From NCBI RefSeq assembly GCF_021155775.2, contig NC_060235.2, positions 20,637,598 through 20,701,597 on the forward strand: 64,000 bases of DNA, in the 5' to 3' direction. Position 1 is the stretch's first letter. Each line of letters opens with the position of its first letter. Under the pieces are notes generated by a model. The model saw only the letters and a program-made list of their open reading frames with translations, was not told where the DNA came from and made no database searches. Below are positions 48,359 through 60,315 of this stretch, piece by piece. This stretch comes from Neodiprion pinetum. Its lineage: Eukaryota; Arthropoda; Insecta; Hymenoptera; Diprionidae. Position numbers and translations under genes: made by a program.

Positions 48359-51300
48359 CTGTAACAAAATCCGTTTTTCCTGTGCACCCCCCGACATCTT
48401 GAGTATTTATAATCTATCGTTATCATCCTGTCATCGTCGACGATATTCGCATGCGTAAAGGACGTATCCCGTAAGAATTGATTTCGTGAAAATCGAAGAG
48501 AAAAATGATTTTGCTTTTAGTCCAGGTCACGGTTGAATCAATATAACGTAACTTTGATCAAATAAATGCATACGACTCAAAGTTACTGAACGAATAACCG
48601 AAAAACAACTAATTTAATACAACGTCGAACCAAATAATGAAAAATTTCGTAATAACCACGACTTGTTGTTATTATTATTATTATTATTTTTTTATTGTTA
48701 TGTTTGTTTCGTATTTTATTTTTCGTATAACATAAAGAAATTGTACGGATTCTACAAAATGGCAATAATAAATTTTTAGTATTCATGCCATTACTTTGTT
48801 TCTGCGTCAAATGAAAATGTGTTTCAGTGCTTTTTTCAGAATTGTAAATAGAATTTGATTTCTGAGGCCTTTTTTGCGTTTGAAATACGTGAACTTCGAT
48901 ATTTGGAAATACATAATGTACATCGACGTCGAAATCGTCCGGAGCATCCCCTTAAAGGAACGGACCTATCTATTCGTCATAAAAACGAGTATTTCGTAAA
49001 CTTTCGAAATCGTTCATCTTCATCAGGCTAAAAGTGTCGATTTTTTAAAAAAATTTTCAGAAGCTATATCGTTCATCTCGTATAAAATATGACCATTGAA
49101 ATATCTGATATCAAATCCGAAGTAGACAAACTTGTACAAAAACACTTATAAAACGTTTAATTCAAATTCTAATTGAGCGAAAAAACATAAATTTAATTTT
49201 TTATAGAATGCAATCAGAATACTTTCTTTACACTTTAATACAGATTAATTGTCCATACACCTTTGTCTACTCTGCGAATTATTATTGTTTTGTTTATCAA
49301 ATCAGAGCTAAAATGAACACGATTCAAAAACTGTTAGCCTTTCTTCGATTAAAGTATTCATATTTCGTAAAAACGTGACGTCACAGAGATCGATTCTTTG
49401 GTTAATTTTCTAGCAACGACATTCTTTCCTAATCTAAACAAGCAATTCGGAGAGAGAGAAACCGGACGATTCGGAAAAAATTCAGTAAACTCACGATTTC
49501 CCCGTCTTCGCCCTCGAAGTCGAGCCACAAAAGCCGGTTTCCATCGTCCGCGGAAAGTCTTAGCTTGTCGAAAGAGCGTCGCCACAGAGGAGCAGGCGCT
49601 GATCCGGGGCTAACTCCGTTTCCTAGGGACCTGGAACCCGCGGCATACAAGGCAAAGCCTTCTTCGTGATTGACGACCAATTGGCAAGATCTGCCCTGCC
49701 AAACGCAGCCTGAAATTCATAACGGTTCTTGCCTTACCGATTGCTTGCTAGCTTGCTAGCTTGCCGCAGGGAATCGGTGAGAAGGCGTTTCTTACGGGAA
49801 ATATTGCGAATCGCAAGATCGCAGAGATAACGGAATCGAAAATCGAATAATCAATCGAAGACTGTTAGCTACAGCAATGTTCATTAACGGGTTACCAATC
49901 GCTCCATTTTATTTTGTTTCGAATCAAAACTGAACCGAGTTTTCTTTCTATGTATAGAAATTTTATGCGTTTATGATCAATGTAACGATTGTTTCTACCG
50001 TCACTTACGGCGCTATTCATCGGCGGATAAAATTGACTTACAATTGGAGAGGAAACTCGATCCAGTTTTTATGCTAAAAACATGGCGAGTCACTGGTAAC
50101 CGATTAATGAACATTACCGTATAAGAGATGAGAGATAATGACTACAAGTCATGAGTAATGGTTAAGAACGGAAAATGGCCAAGAAGGCAAAAAACAACAA
50201 GCTCAAACAATTGTCAACAGAGTATGCATAGAAGACGATTAGAGGATAATCGAAAGTGATCGAAACAGGATTAAAATTGCTGAAAAGGAAAAATGTCATG
50301 GCAAAAAAGAAAACCTGAAATAAACCTGAACGATGTTCAAATGGCCAAATGTGATTGAAAAATCCATTAAAAAAAAGAAAATGATAAACAACGGAGGGGG
50401 AGGGAAGAACAAAATTCAAGAAAAAATTCAGAGAAAGTTGATGCGGTGACAAATCGATTGGAAAAACCGTGAAAACCAATCAGACATAGAGAAATAGCAA
50501 GAGAATAGGACGAAAAATGATCAACAGTGACCAAAAACTCCAAAAAAAAGTTCATTCAGATTCTACAAAATTTTATAAAATCATAAACAATATATATATA
50601 TAATTTCAAATAACACATTGTTTACCTTTCTTCAAGACTGATAAATTTGTCTTTTTTCCAGTAATACAATTCACGAATTGTACATTTTACACAATAATAC
50701 ATGCATCCCAACAAAGTACTTGTTTTGGAGAATAAATCCGTTTACAGTGGAGTATAAAATATATTGATAAAAACCAACAGCGTTCATAAAAAGAAATAAA
50801 TAATAACGGTAATTTCATTACACCAAAAGTGCGAATTTTTTTTGCATTCTGGGAGTCGAGACGAAAGACTTCAATTATTTCGAACACACTTACTCTTCCG
50901 ATTGAGAGCAGGTAGGTATTTTATGAATAAATATTTCATGACAATAAACAACCTACCTTGCTGAACGAAATATGCAAATTTGAAAAATATTCAAAAATCC
51001 CTGAGAAGACACCAGAAACATAAAGAAAAACAACACCAAAAACTGATCAAGAGACGGTAGAAAAATGACATCACAAAAATAGGAATAAATAGAATAAACA
51101 AATGACAAATGGTATACGTAATGCGAAATAGAGAGAGAAAGATAGAGAAAAAAAAAAAAAAAGAAAACGAGAACGAAATACGGGTTTTTTACTCACGGAC
51201 GGCGTATTCGCGTAGAGAATGTGCGGCGGTGTGACAGCCCTGGACGATGGCTCTCGCCCAGGTGGCAAGATCCCTTCTTGTCTCTGCCCGCAAATGGTGG

Positions 51301-54300
51301 GTAACAACGCCATCGATCGTACCGACGCGTACTGCGAAGGTACCTCCGTGCTGAGTACCGGAAGTGCCACTGCTGCTGCTGCTGCTTGCGGCCGCCTCGC
51401 CTTGGCGAGGAGTCGAAGACGACACGAGCCTGCAAAGTTGACCGAAAAATTGAACTTTTAGCAAGAATGAAGAGGAGAATTAAGAACGGGTGTAAGTGCC
51501 ATTTTTCGAAGAAAAAAAAAAAGAAAAAACGAAAAGCAAAAAGAAAATGCGTATGCAAATGGTGAAACAAATAAAGATATTATAATCAAAGTCTCAATAC
51601 TGTTATACGAATTTGAAAATCCTTGCTGTTGCTTGAACCGCTAATTCGTTTTTCTTTGAAATTCAAATCTCCCAATCTATCTTCACGTTTGAATATAAAG
51701 GTTATAATTCAATACACGTGGTACGAGGGTTAAAAAATTTCTGGGTGGAGAATTAGTATAAACTAGCTGTAAAACCCTCGCTCGCTAAAGCTCGCTCCGA
51801 GTCGGATGCCTAGTGTAGCTAATTTTTGTGCTCCTGCGCTCGCTTACTCGATGTCAGTGTTTTACCAGATGATATGAGATTAATGAGATACTGGAGGGCG
51901 AGATTCACCAGGTAAAGGACCTAGGGTGCAGAAACTACGGTGCGCTTCTCCTGGACGTCAACATTCACCATAACTACGGAGCGCTGATTCTGGAGTTCGA
52001 AATTCACCACGTAGCGGACCTGAAGCGCAGGAACTACAGAGCGCTGTTCCTGGAATTCGAAATTCATCAGGTAAAGAACCTGAAGCGCAGGAACTACGGA
52101 GCGCTCGTCTTGGAAGTCAAAATTCACCAGGTAAAGGACCTGGTGAGCAGAAACTGCGGTGCGCTGTTTCCGGAGATTGAAATTCTTCAGGTAAAGAACC
52201 TGGAGCGCAGGAACTACTTTGCGCTTTTCCTAAAGGTCGAAATTCACGGGGTCGCGGACTTGGAAGTCGTATGTTATCAGGTAAGTCACCTGGAGCGCAG
52301 GAACTACGAGGAACTACCGAGCGCTGGTCCCGGAGGTCGAAATTTAGCACGTGAAGGAGCTGGAGCGCACGAACCACAGAAAATTACTCGTGAAGGTCAA
52401 AAGTCATCAGATTGTGAATCTGGACAGCCAAAACTTCGGAGCGCGAGTCCCGAAGGTCGAGATCCACCAGGTGGAGGACCTGGACAGTCAGAACTCTGGA
52501 AAATTAGTCCTGAAGGTCAAAAGTCACCAGGTAGCGGACCCGGAGCGCAGAAAATACGGAGCGATTGTCCTGGAAGTCGAGTTGCACCAGAAAGCGAACC
52601 CGGTACTCGAAATTTGCGGAGCGCGATTCTCATCCGTCCGCTCCACTGCGCGGTTGTTTCCGGACTGACGAATTCGGCTAGGTGCTTTTCGTCTATATAG
52701 ATCGATCACGTCAAGAGAAAAAAAAATGTCGGTGACGTCACTTTCTGAACATCCAAAATTTGGTTTCGAACTTTAACACTATGTATGATTGTGAATTCGA
52801 CACCCTGTGTTCTACGATAAGTTTATAGACGATCACCGAGCACCGCGTACCTGCATACCTACATGTTATACGTAGGTATATCGGATCGCGCCTACCCTTC
52901 ATCCATTAATCCGAATCACTGGTCAGCGAACCTCCCGCAGGCTATAAGGGGTGGTGAATAAATATAGTGAGCTCGTAAAATAGACCGTGACACATTGACG
53001 GGCGGCTCGGGCTTAATTATCGAATTTAGTCAGCCATAAACTCGCTTCTACGTATGACGCGTATTATCATTATTATTGTTTTTATACTATAATTAAGAGT
53101 GCAGAGTGAAATTATATGTTGATTTCAGTTTACGAAATATCACTTATGCGTGGATTCGACTTATTGTTTTATTTCTCGAAGAGCGGAACTACCACTAAAT
53201 GTTTTTATGAGACGATATTCAAGATGATGACGTTGCGGTGATGCGCACGGGCCTCGCGATAAGAGTGTTACACTTTTGTATTTTCATTAAATTACAAAGA
53301 TCTCTGTGAAAATACACAAGTACAAAATACTGGATTCGTGTGAAGAAAAGCTTGAATATCGATACTGCACTGAGAGAAATTTTTAGTTCCGGTTATCGCT
53401 CAGTCCTTAACTATTTTCATTGTTTACCACAATCAAAAAATTATAGTTCTAGGTACAAAATGAAAATTGGTTTGCAGTTTCTGTTACCGGAAAGTCAAGT
53501 ATCCGTTACTATTCTTTCTCATTACGATCGGACGTGTTACTATATTTTCTTGATCGCTTCACAATCGTTCAAAATCTAGTCCATCAGTTCGATATCACTC
53601 TACGATGGCTCATCTTATTCAAGAGACTAATTTCTACGAATTAAGTCGATTATGAACAAGAAATGTCAGTATATCAAAATGCCGACTGATAGAGTCAAAA
53701 ATACAATCCCTTTTAGTAACTTTGCAGGTAATAGTCTCCTGATTAAGATGAGCCACCGTGGAGTAAAATCGGAGCATCAATGCCCAAGCTCTTGTTTATA
53801 ACTCCTGCACGGAAAAAAAAATTCAGCTCGTGGAACTAAATATTAGATAGTTACTTGTAAACAGTTCGTCGAACTAAACGTTCTGTTATTGGAAGAGCAC
53901 TGCATGGTTAGTATAACTGACTGTTAGTCAGCTGTCATAGCTGTACGTTGTTCAGCTCTCTCAGCTAAACAGCTTCGTTCGAAGAGCTAGACCAGAATTT
54001 TTCGGCTCCGCTCACAGCGCTTATTATTAAATAGTACAATTATATTGCTATTAGTATTATTTTACATCATTATTATCATTATTTATTCAGTGTCATTTAC
54101 ATATTTGAATGGACTATTTAAACAATTATCTATCAACTGTATTTAAATCATACTCATGAAATTTGAAGGTTATGAAATATGTCAACGCACCAGAGCACAG
54201 CGCAACTTACAGCTCTTAGAGCAAAACCATTCAGCTGTGAGAGCTGAACAACTTGCAGCTATCAGAGCTGACTAATATATAGTTGCTGTAACTACAAGAT

Positions 54301-57300
54301 AGACCGTAGAGTGCGTATAGTTACTGGAGCTGTAGAATACAGCTCGCCGAACAGAATTTTTTTTTCCGTGTGTATTTTCGATTTCTGCATTTTTAAACAT
54401 ACATACGTAGTTTACAAATATAATAATTCAATACACAACTACAGACTATCTCGTAATAAAATCAATCAGAAGTATCGATATCTGGCGTGCAGCCAATTTC
54501 CTTACTAAATAACATATAGTTTACACCAATTCCGCATTACATCATCCCTCACAGCCGCTCCATTTCATTTCGCGCAACGAAGAAAAAACTTGAAACCGAA
54601 ACACCTCCCTCCCTCCTCCTTATCTCCCCGTGTCAAAAGAATAAAAATAAGAAATAAAAAATGAAAAATAATAAAAAAAAAAAAAACCGCCATTACAGGC
54701 AGGGTTATAAATGCTCGAGTGCGGCGAGATCAAACCGAGTGAAATAAGCGTTGCATGCGGGGGAAGAAAGAAGCAGCAGCGCGAAACGTCTCGAGGGTGA
54801 GTTGCGGCCCCGTTTCGTCTCTCGTCACAGCGGGACGATGCAGGGGTTGAAGAAAGGGGTCAGACTGCTGCAAGAAGAAGGGAAGGAATGCGGCGGCGGC
54901 AAGGTGAAAGGGAGGGAGGTGGAAAAGTTTTATCTCCCGCGTCAAAGATGACGGAGACGAATGGGCGACCTCCGACACGGTATCTTGGACCGTTCTTTAT
55001 TATCGGGCTTCCTGTATTAACGTTTCCCTGAGCGCGCTAGGTCGACTTAAGAAGTCACCCGTGCAGCCTCCCTCGGAGAACTCGACTTACCGCGTGGTGT
55101 TTACCTGAGCTGTTTACACCCCTTTCGCTTCCTGGCGAATAGCGAAGAGTGAATATTCCCGGTAGTGTGCGCCCAGTCAACTAATTAACCGTGGATAGTA
55201 AAACGAAGCGTGACTCTTAAGCCGGGGTCGTTAACTAGATCAGCTCTTCCGCTCCGTACTCGCCCACCCCCCGTATGGGGGGGGAGGTGGCTGAACCGGT
55301 CCCCGTTTAACCGAGGAAAAGACTCTCCGCATCCCCCGTGTTCATTAATCGGTAAATACACACTGGCACGCGCAGGTTATGCCCTGTGTAAACGCATATG
55401 TATGGGGCATTCCGTGAGGTATTGATTGAGATCGGAAGTTGAGATTTTTGATTTGATTAGGAAATTTTTATACGTATATTACTGGTTAAAAATAGAATTG
55501 GTTTTTTTTTTATAGTTTTTAACTGGCCCTATCTGAGATGAAGAATATTTTATTCAAGCGACTGTCCAAGAGTGGTCGGTCTCTTCCTTCCGATTTTTTC
55601 GAAAGTTTCTTTTTATCTAAGGTACAAAAAAAAAACAAACAAGAAGAAAACGCTGGCCTACTTCGACTCTAATTGTAAGGCTCGAAAAATTGGATACGTG
55701 ACACTGGAATTCTCAGAATTATCTCAGATTTTGGAATTGCGTCGATCGGTATGTTCGATTACAAAAATTGAAGTTAGTTCTAATCGATTCAAAGAAATAC
55801 CGAAAAGACCTGAATGTCTTCAAAAGTAAGAACAATCGTACAAGAAATTGCGGGGCAGATTAAACACGTCGAGGGTCAGATCCCGGTTGAAGTGGTATGG
55901 AACGCACTATATATAATCATCCAGACCATGACTGTAAGACATTAATTAATTATTGTTCAACACTCACGGACCGACGCCACGGGAATCAATTGTCGTTCCC
56001 TTTTCAGAACCGAATTCTCTATACACGGACCAGAAATTGATTTTTCTAATGATGGGGGAGCGTCGAAAAGAGACAGGAAAAAAGGACGGTGGCGAAGAAT
56101 TTATAATACATAGATGAGGCCGAGTATGTGGCTGAATCGGAAGTGAGAGAGAGAGAGATCGAATCGTCGGGAAAATCGTTACGTATCCAACTTTTCAAGA
56201 GCGATACTCAGTTTCGATGAAGGGAGACGGTTATTTTTTTTTTTATTTCTACAACGAAGCGTTTCTCTGGGTGAAAAAGTGTGGAAAGTGATTGTTGGGA
56301 AAAATTCTGCTTATTAATTTTTGTAGGTGATTAACTTTGAGAGATCGTAAATAATCGAGAAATGATTGTCACGGAGTTAAAAAATAATAGAATGAGAAAA
56401 GAAAGGAAATGCTAAGGTGAGAGCTGAAATGATCCGTTAATAATGTTAAAACTGCGGTGAAATATGATCGAGAAATTCATAGCGTGAATCAGAAAATGAT
56501 TAAAGTGTCGCTGAAAAGAAATTGGAAAGTCATTCGAACAGAGTCAATTAGTTACGAATTATTGAACAGAGCGAAAATGACCAAAATGACGCAAGAAAAA
56601 AGCAAAAGAGTCGCAGTTAGGCGGGACAAGTTAAAATTACCAAAAGTTATTACCAAATCATTAAACTACACCAGATATGTCCAAAATATAGTCAAGAGAG
56701 AAGGTTCGGTAAAATGAGCCGAGCCTGTAAAATGCGGTTGAAGAATTATCGATGTTTTTCAACATGACTATAAATGGTTAAAACCTGGCGAAAATTAGAT
56801 TGAATAACCAGAAATTGACCGAGTGGCAGTAAAAAAATGTCATGCATAATACGAAAAAACGGTGAAAAAAAAAAAAAATTATGAGAAAAGGTTGAAGGAT
56901 ATTCTAATATATCAATGAAACAGCCAAAAATGATGAGCGATTTAGAAAATTAGATTAAAAATTACCAAAAAATATCCGGAGGAGATGAGAAGTAAACGAA
57001 ATGCGAAAAAAAACCATTTGCAGCAAGTGAAAGAATATGAATAAAACAGCCAAGAAACTAGAATTGTACGGTTGATCGATTCACCATAGAATTTGATTAA
57101 TTGTGTTTTTAATCAATCGATTACTCGTTTTTCCAATTAATCAATCAATCGGCCCTTTCAACTTACCGTTTTATTTCGACGAATCAATCAATCGGCTCCT
57201 TTAATTACTCATTTTTCGATCGTTCGATTGATTGACAAAACAATTAATCGAAATCTATGATGAATCGATTAATTGCAAGGTTATACAAGTTTCTCCAACG

Positions 57301-60300
57301 TCCGAAAAAGTTGACGAACGTGCAAAAAGAAATTGTCTCTTTCAATCCTCGGCAAATAACGAGCCTTAACTTGCATATAATCTTGACCTACTTCGACCTT
57401 TACTTTACAATAAAATTAATTAATTATGTTTCGTTAAAAGCGAGGCGTTCGTCACTTATTATACCCTTTCAGACTTGACTTTTGGGCGAATCGATGTACC
57501 AGGCAAGAACGTATCACCATCTGAAGGATGAATCATCGAGTGCACAAAAAGACGACAAAATCGAACGCATGAATTGCAGGATTTTTTACATGCCGGCAGC
57601 CTGTATACCTAAATAATTTGCCAGAATATTGAAGTTTTATTTCACAGTTGAGTTCACAAATTTGAGAGAGAACAATGAATTAAGAAATCGGTAAAATACG
57701 AGTGAATTTTTAACAGTCAAAAGGGAGATACTTGGAATTTTGGTCGGATCGTAATTAATTTCTATTGAAAAGCTTGTTCATCGCACAGAGGAAGGAAAAA
57801 AGAAACGAATCTCCTTAATTTGTCAAATTTTGTCACCCCTATTATCTACTAATTGTTATTTTACCAAATCGGTTGGAAGGAGAAGCAACTATATATATTA
57901 TAAACGTTATTCAGAGTTTCACGTACAGTTTCAACTGACACGCATTGTATTTTGCATTTTTCATTCAGTATAGAATAATTATTTTGGATTTATCACCAAA
58001 GTGGATATTTTTAAAAAGTTCTTACAATCTGTTATCGGGTCAGGTAAATAGCGAGCCCGAGAATCGAAACAAAATTTCATAATGTTTCATAGAATATCAT
58101 GGAGATCCAAAATTTCAGTGATACTTTTTCGGATTTAATGGATCTGAACGAATTTTATAAAATTCTTTTGAGGCTTTGTAATATTTCAAAAAACTTTGTA
58201 CAGGATTTCACTATGGATTTTACTAGATCCAGATAGATGAGTTTCTGCAAAAATAATTCGAAAAAGATACTAACTGTTGTGAAGAAGCGCGTATACATCG
58301 ATTTATTCTTTCAATTCAAATTACCACTAAATAGTAAAATATTCCAGAAGTTTCGTTCCTATATTTGTTTCACGGTGTTTTATTATGTTCAATAAATTAT
58401 TCCTTGCAAATTTACTGAAATAGCTATATTTTCTTTTTAATAAATGATTAAATATCACTGTATGTTGATTAAAAAATAAAAGATAAAAGTGCAATCTTTG
58501 TTTTGTTTTTTATAATCAGTATTCAACGATAACCGTTGTTATGGAAAAAAGTGTATTATTGAAATTGTATATATAATAGTTTACTGAGTAAAAATAAGTG
58601 ATGACAGAGTAAAATTAAAATAATTTCTATTAGGTTTTCCACGATTTAAGAAGATGTAGTGTAATAATACCTGTAATCTGTATCGAGGCTCTTGTTTATA
58701 ATTTTAAGCATTTTCGTATAAAAAATAATCGTGGCTTATGAATATATTTATTAGAAAACTAATCATCGTGCGCGTATCTCGTAATAAAATTATCAAAAAT
58801 TATTAACTTTCAACTGGTGCACCGCTTTAAGCGTCGAGAGCTGACCTACATACCTTCCGGAAACTATACATGGGTACCTACATAGGTATGCACATACATC
58901 CTTATACATCGGGACTCTCTCTCGCTCTATCTCTCTTTCTCACTTGAGGAAAATTCTAATATATGCGTTGACGAGAAGCTCGCAGCTCTACGGGTTATAC
59001 CTCCAGCCAACAATCCCTGCCCGGCAAGATTTGTTTGACGAGGGTTGCACGGCTTCAACAATTAATCATTTCTAATTACTTAACCATTAATTTATACGTT
59101 ACACACATCCGCACACATTGCATATACAAATGTGGTGCATAAAACCGGACTTCTCGCGATTTACGCTATTGGCCATCATTCGTACACGTCCCATTCCTTC
59201 GGCTTTCCAAATTTTTATTGTACCGTTTTCGAGTCGTTGAATATATTGGTAAGGCACAAATAAATAATTTTCTTAGTAGTTTATTACCGAATAATCGCAC
59301 CTCGAGTATTTACCAATTCAATATATTCTAAAAATACTAAAATCGTGAAGAAGAACTTGGGTATCGTTGGTTAGCTACAAATTGCTTCAAAATGGCTAGA
59401 AAAGTAGCTCATCGCCGGATTCGTTTTATTTCACTCAACCATGCCACATTTCGATCAAAAGGTTAAACTGTCAGCAAATTCACAGTGTCGATAAACGTCC
59501 ACATCGATTAGCGTAAGATTGAATACCATCGGTGTAAATCGTTCGATTCTTGACACCAAGCGAAAGAAATTATACAATTTCATTATCTTCTATTTTCACA
59601 TTTTGAAGGAAATCTCCGTAGCTTAACGAATATAATAATCATAAATAATCAATGCGTGGAAATATCTGGTGATAAAATTTTGAAAAAGCATCTATTTCCC
59701 GCCAACCGAGATCCTTAAATTTACATAATTTCAAGGTGGCCGCACACCTGGAAAACCTCAAAAACCTAGAAATGTCGGGGGATTTTTAAATTGTGCATGG
59801 AAAAAACTGAAAATATCACTTTTCTACAATGGGAATTAGAAATGATATTTTGAGATACCAAGTTCACATTTTTTCGTCGAGAAACGAAAATTGGCTAAAA
59901 CTGATATTATTGTACATTGTATTTTCCTTCGATCCGAACTGAATTTCAACCGAATATAGAGTCAACAACAAGATGTCAGGGAAAACTAGATTTTATGTCC
60001 CGGACCCGAACCTTAAGCCTGGAAATGTCATAGAATTTTTTCCCCTAAAATTTGCGGCCACCCTTTACTTGGAATATTCTCTCACCTCGTTGCGATGAGG
60101 GGGCAGGTTATGCTGGGGGACGCCCACGCCTCCGGACTCCAGGGTGCGCACTCGTAGAGTCTTAGTTCACGGCCAGATACGGCTCCGAAAACGCTGCGCC
60201 ATCCTCCGCTGCATCCGCCCGGCAGACCAAGACCGAATCCACTTCCGGCACCGCGGGACGTGCTGGCGCTACTTCCGGCTCCGTCTTCGCTGCTCTCGCT

Positions 60301-60315
60301 GCTGCCCCGTCCATT
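48266..60315 (-). CDS. Syn1: Syntrophin (alpha/beta type), last four coding exons; 5' part outside window
   Basis: Exons in transcript order: 60086-60315, 51197-51429, 49495-49709, 48266-48358. Phases agree throughout and 771 nt give 256 residues plus stop. The readable protein holds the second PH domain (from GGWRSVFGAVSGRELRLYE to TAAHSLREYAVR) and the C-terminal syntrophin-unique domain (CVWQGRSCQLVVNHEEGF, then FDKLRLSADDGNRLLWLDF and PKPIVFVLHNFLSAKIHRLG). Syntrophins are membrane adaptors of the dystrophin complex: the PDZ domain binds channels and kinases, and PH2 plus SU bind dystrophin and dystrobrevin. The PH1 and PDZ exons are not visible in 60,316-64,000 and should lie to the right. 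The domain set fits alpha/beta syntrophin (Drosophila Syn1) better than gamma; that subfamily call is less sure than the family. Confidence 0.93.
48359..51196 (-). other. Syn1: Syntrophin introns between the last three coding exons
   Basis: Two introns, 48359-49494 and 49710-51196. They are AT-rich, with a TTA trinucleotide run near 48,665-48,690 and a short GCTTGCTA tandem near 49,743-49,763, close to the exon at 49495-49709. No gene is seen inside. Confidence 0.8.
49495..49709 (-). CDS. Syn1: Syntrophin exon: SU domain, first part
   Basis: Acceptor GAATTTCAG. Encodes CVWQGRSCQLVVNHEEGFAL (family: C.W.gr.c.L.vh.e.GFtL), a variable Gly/Pro-rich loop, and WRRSFDKLRLSADDGNRLLW followed by LDFEGEDGEI. 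The donor ATC|GTGAGT is in phase 0. Confidence 0.95.
51197..51429 (-). CDS. Syn1: Syntrophin exon: second half of PH2
   Basis: Acceptor AACTTTGCAG. Starts LVSSSTPRQG (the family has ATRLVHSG), has an insect-type Ser run in a loop, then FAVRVGTIDGVVTHHLRAET and DLATWARAIVQGCH, which match 'f..RtGtr.GvetH.fRvet..dLa.Wtr.lv.GCh'. The donor C|GTGAGT leaves one base that completes Arg with the next exon. Confidence 0.95.
51890..52640. repeat. 60-bp minisatellite, about 12 units
   Basis: Units recur every 60 bp with consensus blocks GAAATTCACCAGGTAAAGGA, CCTGGAGCGCAGGAACTACG and GAGCGCTNGTCCTGGAAGTC. Copies are diverged; one early unit lacks about 20 bp and one near 52,261-52,320 has an insertion. 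Because 60 is a multiple of three, long open frames run on both strands (plus 52110-52700; minus 51921-52377 in pieces) as 20-residue repeats. No start, splice or domain supports a gene. Confidence 0.95.
53368..53565. mobile_element. Partial MITE, CACTGAGA family
   Basis: Starts CACTGAGAGAAATTTTTAGT and follows the reverse complement of the 30485-30890 copy for about 200 bp (shared TACTATATTTTCTTG near the break), then ends without the opposite terminus. It is a truncated copy abutting another element. Confidence 0.75.
53598..53763. mobile_element. Small inverted-repeat element, about 166 bp
   Basis: Left end CTCTACGATGGCTCATCTTA pairs with the right end, whose reverse complement is CTCCACGGTGGCTCATCTTA. 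The arms are at least 33 bp with few mismatches (through CAAGAGACTA / CAGGAGACTA). The centre is non-coding. Confidence 0.8.
53808..54370. mobile_element. MITE with CACGGAAAAAAAAATTC termini, about 563 bp
   Basis: Left end CACGGAAAAAAAAATTCAGC and right end, read inward on the other strand, CACGGAAAAAAAAATTCTGT. The interior repeatedly uses AGCTGT/ACAGCT-type words (short subterminal repeats such as CAGCTCTCTCAGCTAAACAG and AGCTCTTAGAGC). There is no coding capacity. Confidence 0.75.
59733..60065. mobile_element. Non-autonomous element with GGTGGCCGCA inverted ends, about 333 bp
   Basis: Left end AAGGTGGCCGCACACCTGGA, right end TTTGCGGCCACCCTT. The interior holds repeated 'ctggaaa...cct.gaaatgtc.ggg' text on both sides (for example ACCTAGAAATGTCGGGGGAT). 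It sits about 20 bp from the donor of the syntrophin exon at 60086, an unusually close insertion. Confidence 0.7.
60086..60315 (-). CDS. Syn1: Syntrophin exon: Ser/Gly-rich linker and first half of PH2
   Basis: Acceptor GAAGTTGCAG, phase 0. The first 36 or so residues are Ser- and Gly-rich (SSESSEDGAGSSASTSRGAG), replacing the usual short linker before PH2. Then GRELRLYECAPWSPEAWASP matches the syntrophin signature 'E.dLllYd..PW..eaWasP'. The donor ACGAG|GTGAGA leaves two bases that complete Arg with the next exon (ATR|LV). Confidence 0.95.

Larger units (their letters stand above)
51430..60085 (-). other. Syn1: Syntrophin intron (8.7 kb) with minisatellite and MITE cluster
   Basis: Contains the 60-bp minisatellite at 51890-52640, three adjacent small transposons at 53368-54370, a GC-richer patch at about 54,730-55,400, and the GGTGGCCGCA element at 59733-60065. 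The rest, 55,430-59,730, is AT-rich; its short frames show no domains. Confidence 0.75.

Noticed and set aside
48069..48458. 129-codon plus-strand frame
   Set aside because: Lies opposite the syntrophin terminal exon, which has an unmistakable C-terminal motif on the minus strand.
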